From the NCBI GenBank assembly GCA_905209075.1, contig CAJLRL010000008.1, positions 26,371 to 90,370 on the forward strand: a stretch of DNA of 64,000 bases, read 5' to 3'. Shown one piece after another: positions 60,747 through 64,000 of the stretch (the stretch's first letter is position 1; every line of letters starts with the position of its first letter). The position numbers were made by a program, and so were the translations under genes. Origin of the DNA: an uncultured Lachnospiraceae bacterium. GTDB taxonomy: Bacteria > Bacillota > Clostridia > Lachnospirales > Lachnospiraceae. Below the pieces are notes generated by a model that saw only the letters and a program-made list of their open reading frames with translations, ran no database searches and was not told the origin of the DNA.

Positions 60747-61766
60747 TTAAAATTTGAATCTTTCCGATCTTCTTTTTGAAATATTTTTCTTTTTATACCG
60801 GAGCAGTATAACACTGCCCTCGCCCCAGCCGGCTTGTGCCGCCTCGTCAATCATTTCCGTGATAAACTGCGCATCTATTATTTTTCGTACATTAAATTCA
60901 TCTGCAGATCCACCACTTATTCTATCTATCTCAAGCAGGCAATTCAAATTGTCTGTATTTTTTTCGTCTATTATGATCTGCGAAAGCGCTTTTTTATGTT
61001 CCTGTACATATGTAAGATATATCTTTTTTGCCTCCATGTCCAGTTCATACGGATATTTAATGCGGGAAAAAGCCATATCCAGCAGATCTTTCTCACATTC
61101 AAGCGCCTTAGCCTCTATAAATGTATCATCATACTGTTTCCAGGCAAATACTCTGCCGGAAAAACTCTGCCGAGCCCGAAATCCTACTCCTGCCATATTC
61201 AGCTTAAAAATATGCGCAGGGCCTATCTCATCATAGCTTTGGTCATATTCAAAAAAAATTGCCTGCGCTGTATTTTTTTCATGGTTCTGCCAGCAAATGA
61301 TAATTTTCCATGTGATCTGTGCCAGGATCTGTCTGAGGTAAGATTTTTCTCCTGCATCTCCTCTTAGTATAATTTTATGAAGACATATACAATTCATAAA
61401 CGCATCACCATCTACATCCGGTGCTGCCGCAGACATCTCTATTTCACTTAAATTTCTACAATTATAAAATGCTAATCCACCTATTTTAGTCAAACTATCC
61501 GGCAATATGATCCTGCTTACATATTGTCCTGAAAGACTTGTCATATCATATGGCACAGTTATACCCGCAGCTTCCAGCGCTTCCTTTTTCTTTTCTGTAA
61601 AGCAATATGGTGCGATTTCTGTCACCGGAAGATTTTCTATAGTATCACACACATATGCTTCTGGTATTTTTCCATACATATGAAGAAGCCTAATACCTTC
61701 GGTATTAAGCTTCTCCCATACATATAAATAATCATCTACGATTGTAGTCTTTATATTATTTATCAT
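60747..61766 (-). CDS. Leucine-rich-repeat (BspA-like) protein
   Basis: 339 residues. LPVTEIAPYCFTEKKKEAL, RIILPDSLTKIGGLAFYNCRNLSEIEM and DAFMNCICLHKIIL are BspA-type repeats of ~23 residues. No signal peptide is seen, so it probably works inside the cell with the MoxR/VWA pair. The C-terminal ~150 residues match nothing I recognise. Confidence 0.75.
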   Translation of the reverse strand: MINNIKTTIVDDYLYVWEKLNTEGIRLLHMYGKIPEAYVCDTIENLPVTEIAPYCFTEKKKEALEAAGITVPYDMTSLSGQYVSRIILPDSLTKIGGLAFYNCRNLSEIEMSAAAPDVDGDAFMNCICLHKIILRGDAGEKSYLRQILAQITWKIIICWQNHEKNTAQAIFFEYDQSYDEIGPAHIFKLNMAGVGFRARQSFSGRVFAWKQYDDTFIEAKALECEKDLLDMAFSRIKYPYELDMEAKKIYLTYVQEHKKALSQIIIDEKNTDNLNCLLEIDRISGGSADEFNVRKIIDAQFITEMIDEAAQAGWGEGSVILLRYKKKNISKRRSERFKF

Positions 61767-61777
61767 GTTTTCCTTTA

Positions 61778-63691
61778 TTATGCTCTTTTTCTTCTTTTAA
61801 TTCCTACTGTACAGATCACAACGCCAAGTCCTAACATTGTAACAACAAGAACACTGTTTGTATTGTCACCCATTGCAGGAGATGCTTTTTTCTTCGGTTC
61901 TGTCTGTGCCTTTGGTTTTGTCTGTGTCTTTGGTGCTACTTCTGGCTTTGGTGTTGTCTGTGCCTTTAGTGTTACTTCTGCCTTAGGGGTTGTCTGTGCC
62001 GGTACTGTTGGTGTAGTCTGAGGCTTACTTGGTGCAGGCTCATCCTTTGGCTCAGTATCAAGCTTTTTAAGCGATAATACATAATCACAGCAATGCTCAA
62101 TCTTGTATGTTGCCTTTCCATCTGCAACCTTTACTGCATCACTTACAAGCTCAAGTTTCTTTGTCTCAGGATTAAAGTAGTATAAGTATGCTGTTCCGTC
62201 AGGTAACTTTGTTTCTGTAGTAACTGTAGCTGTTCCTGGGAGCTCACCATCATGCGCAAAGTGGATCGTCTCTGTCTTTCCGTCTGTCTTTGTAGCTTCT
62301 ACTGCTGCTGTAACAACGTCAACCTTAGCCTCTGGATCAATTGCAAACGATTTGATCGCAGTTGTTGCATCTTTAAGCTCCTTAGAAGCGAAATTCCAGC
62401 TGTATACCTCATCACCCAATTCATCCTCGAATGAAAATGTGATATCCTTTGTAGGAGCTGCTGCAAGTGCCTCAAAAATTGTCTTTAAAACATCTGCATC
62501 TACTGTAGGGGTCTCTTTATCGCATTTAAGTGTAACCTTTGTAACTGCCTCATCAGAAATGATTCCCGCAACCATGTCCGGTTTGCATGTAACTGCTGAT
62601 TCACCATCAGCTACAATATCCTTTACTGTGAGTGTAAAATACGCTGTGTAACCACCATCTGTTGTCTTAGCGATAAGCTTTGTCTCGCCTTCTTTTACAG
62701 GGTTGATCACACAAAGTTCTGATGTTGTAAGATCAGTGTTGATCGTTGCGATGCTCTCATCTTCAACTTTCCAGATGATATCCTTAACTGTTGCATTGTC
62801 AGGTGTGACTGTTACAGGGAATTTATATGTTCCGTCTGTAGCTACGGATACATCCTCACCTAATGTAATAGATGTAACAGGAACATAATCCTCGTCAACT
62901 TTTACTGCTGCTGTTTTAGAGATGATGTCCTTTGCATATGTGCTGAGCTCTGTTGCAAAATCTGAAGAAAGATCAATGATCTTTCCACCTGTTTTTGATG
63001 TGATATCTGCATATCTGTCTGCTAAAGTTCCATCATCATAATCTGCTGCTGTGTATCCAGGATGTGTTACAACAGTTGTCTGGATTCCTTTAGCACTCAA
63101 TTTCTCTGTAACCTGATCAAGGCTTTCATATCCCCATCTGTTGCCAACTTTGTAATCTGCATCTGTAAGTACGAATGCAAATTTTGCTGCGAATTTGTTG
63201 AATGTCATAACATCATCGCTTACAACATATCCAAGTGCATCTACAAGGCTCTCAGGATAATCTCCACCACCGATAACTTCGAGTGTCTCTATTTCTGCAA
63301 TAACCTTGTCCGTGTCATCGAACCATACTGAATAATCTGGTGTCTCATGAACAACTGTAGTATTATCGCCATCGTCTTCAATATCCTTATAATCGATAAT
63401 TGCGATTCTAGGTATTGCACCACTTGCTGCGATTTCTTTAACAAATGCAGTAAGATTTTCCTTAACTGTACTGATATCACCGCTCATAGATCCTGTTGTA
63501 TCTACAACGAATGCGATGTTTACATACTTACCTGTACAATCAGGTGCTGTCGTGCTTTCATCTGTTTTTGATGTATCTGTGGCTTCTGTTGTTGTAGTAT
63601 CATCATCTGCCATAACCGTAAGGCTTCCAAAGCTGCTTACCGTAAGACACATTGCTGCGAAAAAGCACATAAGTTTCTTTTTCAACTTCAT
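61778..63691 (-). CDS. Cell-surface VWA protein with Ig-like region and C-terminal membrane anchor
   Basis: 637 residues. Signal peptide (about 1-28), then VWA with MIDAS DTTGSMSGD near 65 and a Big_2-like domain (~275-360, VTSITLGEDV, VEDESIATINTDL). The C-terminus has Lys/Pro/Thr repeats, then SPAMGDNTNSVLVVTMLGLGV and KRRKRA, a sortase-like or membrane anchor with an atypical motif. Likely faces outside; the binding partner is unknown. Gene start behind AGGAGG at 63692. Confidence 0.85.
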   Translation of the reverse strand: MKLKKKLMCFFAAMCLTVSSFGSLTVMADDDTTTTEATDTSKTDESTTAPDCTGKYVNIAFVVDTTGSMSGDISTVKENLTAFVKEIAASGAIPRIAIIDYKDIEDDGDNTTVVHETPDYSVWFDDTDKVIAEIETLEVIGGGDYPESLVDALGYVVSDDVMTFNKFAAKFAFVLTDADYKVGNRWGYESLDQVTEKLSAKGIQTTVVTHPGYTAADYDDGTLADRYADITSKTGGKIIDLSSDFATELSTYAKDIISKTAAVKVDEDYVPVTSITLGEDVSVATDGTYKFPVTVTPDNATVKDIIWKVEDESIATINTDLTTSELCVINPVKEGETKLIAKTTDGGYTAYFTLTVKDIVADGESAVTCKPDMVAGIISDEAVTKVTLKCDKETPTVDADVLKTIFEALAAAPTKDITFSFEDELGDEVYSWNFASKELKDATTAIKSFAIDPEAKVDVVTAAVEATKTDGKTETIHFAHDGELPGTATVTTETKLPDGTAYLYYFNPETKKLELVSDAVKVADGKATYKIEHCCDYVLSLKKLDTEPKDEPAPSKPQTTPTVPAQTTPKAEVTLKAQTTPKPEVAPKTQTKPKAQTEPKKKASPAMGDNTNSVLVVTMLGLGVVICTVGIKRRKRA

Positions 63692-63806
63692 TTTTTCATT
63701 ACCTCCTTAAAAGTTTATGTAAATATTATATTATTTAAAAATTTTTTAATCAACCCTAATATTGTTTTTTTCATATCATTTACAAATATTATAAAACTGC
63801 TGTATT

Positions 63807-64000
63807 AAGCGATAGACGGCGCAAGGTGTCCGGTGGACACCTGCTCTGCGCCGACCGCAGTGGAACGGAGACGCTCGAACTTTGAGCCCCGGATGGGGCT
63901 CTTTCAACGAAAAAAGGACATCCTTTCCGGATGTCCTTTTTCATCGAACAGAAGCGATAGACGGCGCAAGGTGTCCGGTGGACACCTGCTCTGCGCCGAC
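63807..64000. repeat. Tandem structured non-coding repeat, 146-bp period
   Basis: Copy 1 at 63807-63952, copy 2 from 63953, cut by the window end. Each has a nested stem GGCGCA...TGCGCC over GGTGTCC/GGACACC, a GAGCCCC/GGGGCTC stem, and a GGACATCC/GGATGTCC terminator with T-run. No ORF. Confidence 0.8.

Noticed and set aside
61778..63691. Canonical LPXTG anchor on the surface VWA protein
   Set aside because: The C-terminus reads SPAMGD plus helix and basic tail, so sortase use is only possible, not shown.

Overview
The window looks like a low-GC, probably spore-forming Firmicute of the Lachnospiraceae type. This rests on gene content: a SleC-like spore cortex-lytic enzyme gene, spore photoproduct lyase, a GH42/LacI sugar locus and strong AGGAGG ribosome sites. 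The species cannot be named from the sequence. About 30 kb is ordinary chromosome and about 34.4 kb is one complete-looking siphovirus-type prophage.

Left chromosome (1-14.4 kb): a partial AraC regulator; a carbohydrate locus (barrel-fold enzyme of unknown specificity, zinc-ribbon peptide, LacI regulator with two operator-like palindromes, divergent GH42 beta-galactosidase); an L,D-transpeptidase divergent from a PAP2 phosphatase; an alpha/beta hydrolase; a soluble MCP-like protein; a long palindromic element; then recJ, truA and the 3' end of the sleC-like gene, all on the minus strand.

Prophage (core sites 14415-14423 and 48789-48797, 34,374 bp): it splits the sleC-like gene in frame inside the 9-bp core GGTCATCCA; excision would restore a 420-codon gene. 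A large serine integrase sits beside the right end. The lysogeny end (43.7-48.8 kb) holds a Cro-like XRE gene, an S24 repressor, a DUF4236 membrane protein, a type I toxin with antisense RNA, two further small-RNA candidates, HicAB and the integrase. The early region (minus strand, 43.5-34 kb) has an HUH Rep, a degenerate RNase H-fold protein, a ParB-domain protein, HNH proteins, a PAPS-reductase-like protein and many small ORFs. The late region runs HNH-TerS-TerL-portal-protease-capsid-connectors-tail (with a programmed -1 frameshift)-tape measure-Dit-Tal-fibre cassette-holin-amidase. Several phage promoters are TTGACA/T-17-TATTAT or TATAAT with a palindromic operator filling the spacer.

Right chromosome (48.8-64 kb): the 5' part of the sleC-like gene, a flavin reductase, ilvB-ilvN, folA, thyA, a dihydrouridine synthase, an SDR, spore photoproduct lyase with a nucleosidase-like partner, and a minus-strand MoxR ATPase / VWA / leucine-rich repeat / cell-surface VWA cluster ending next to a tandem structured non-coding repeat.

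The most interesting points are the possible regulated reconstitution of a germination gene by prophage excision, the RNA-rich toxin-antitoxin/lysogeny cluster, the HUH-type replication module without a recognisable helicase or primase, and the duplicated collagen-like tail cassette around an SGNH hydrolase.
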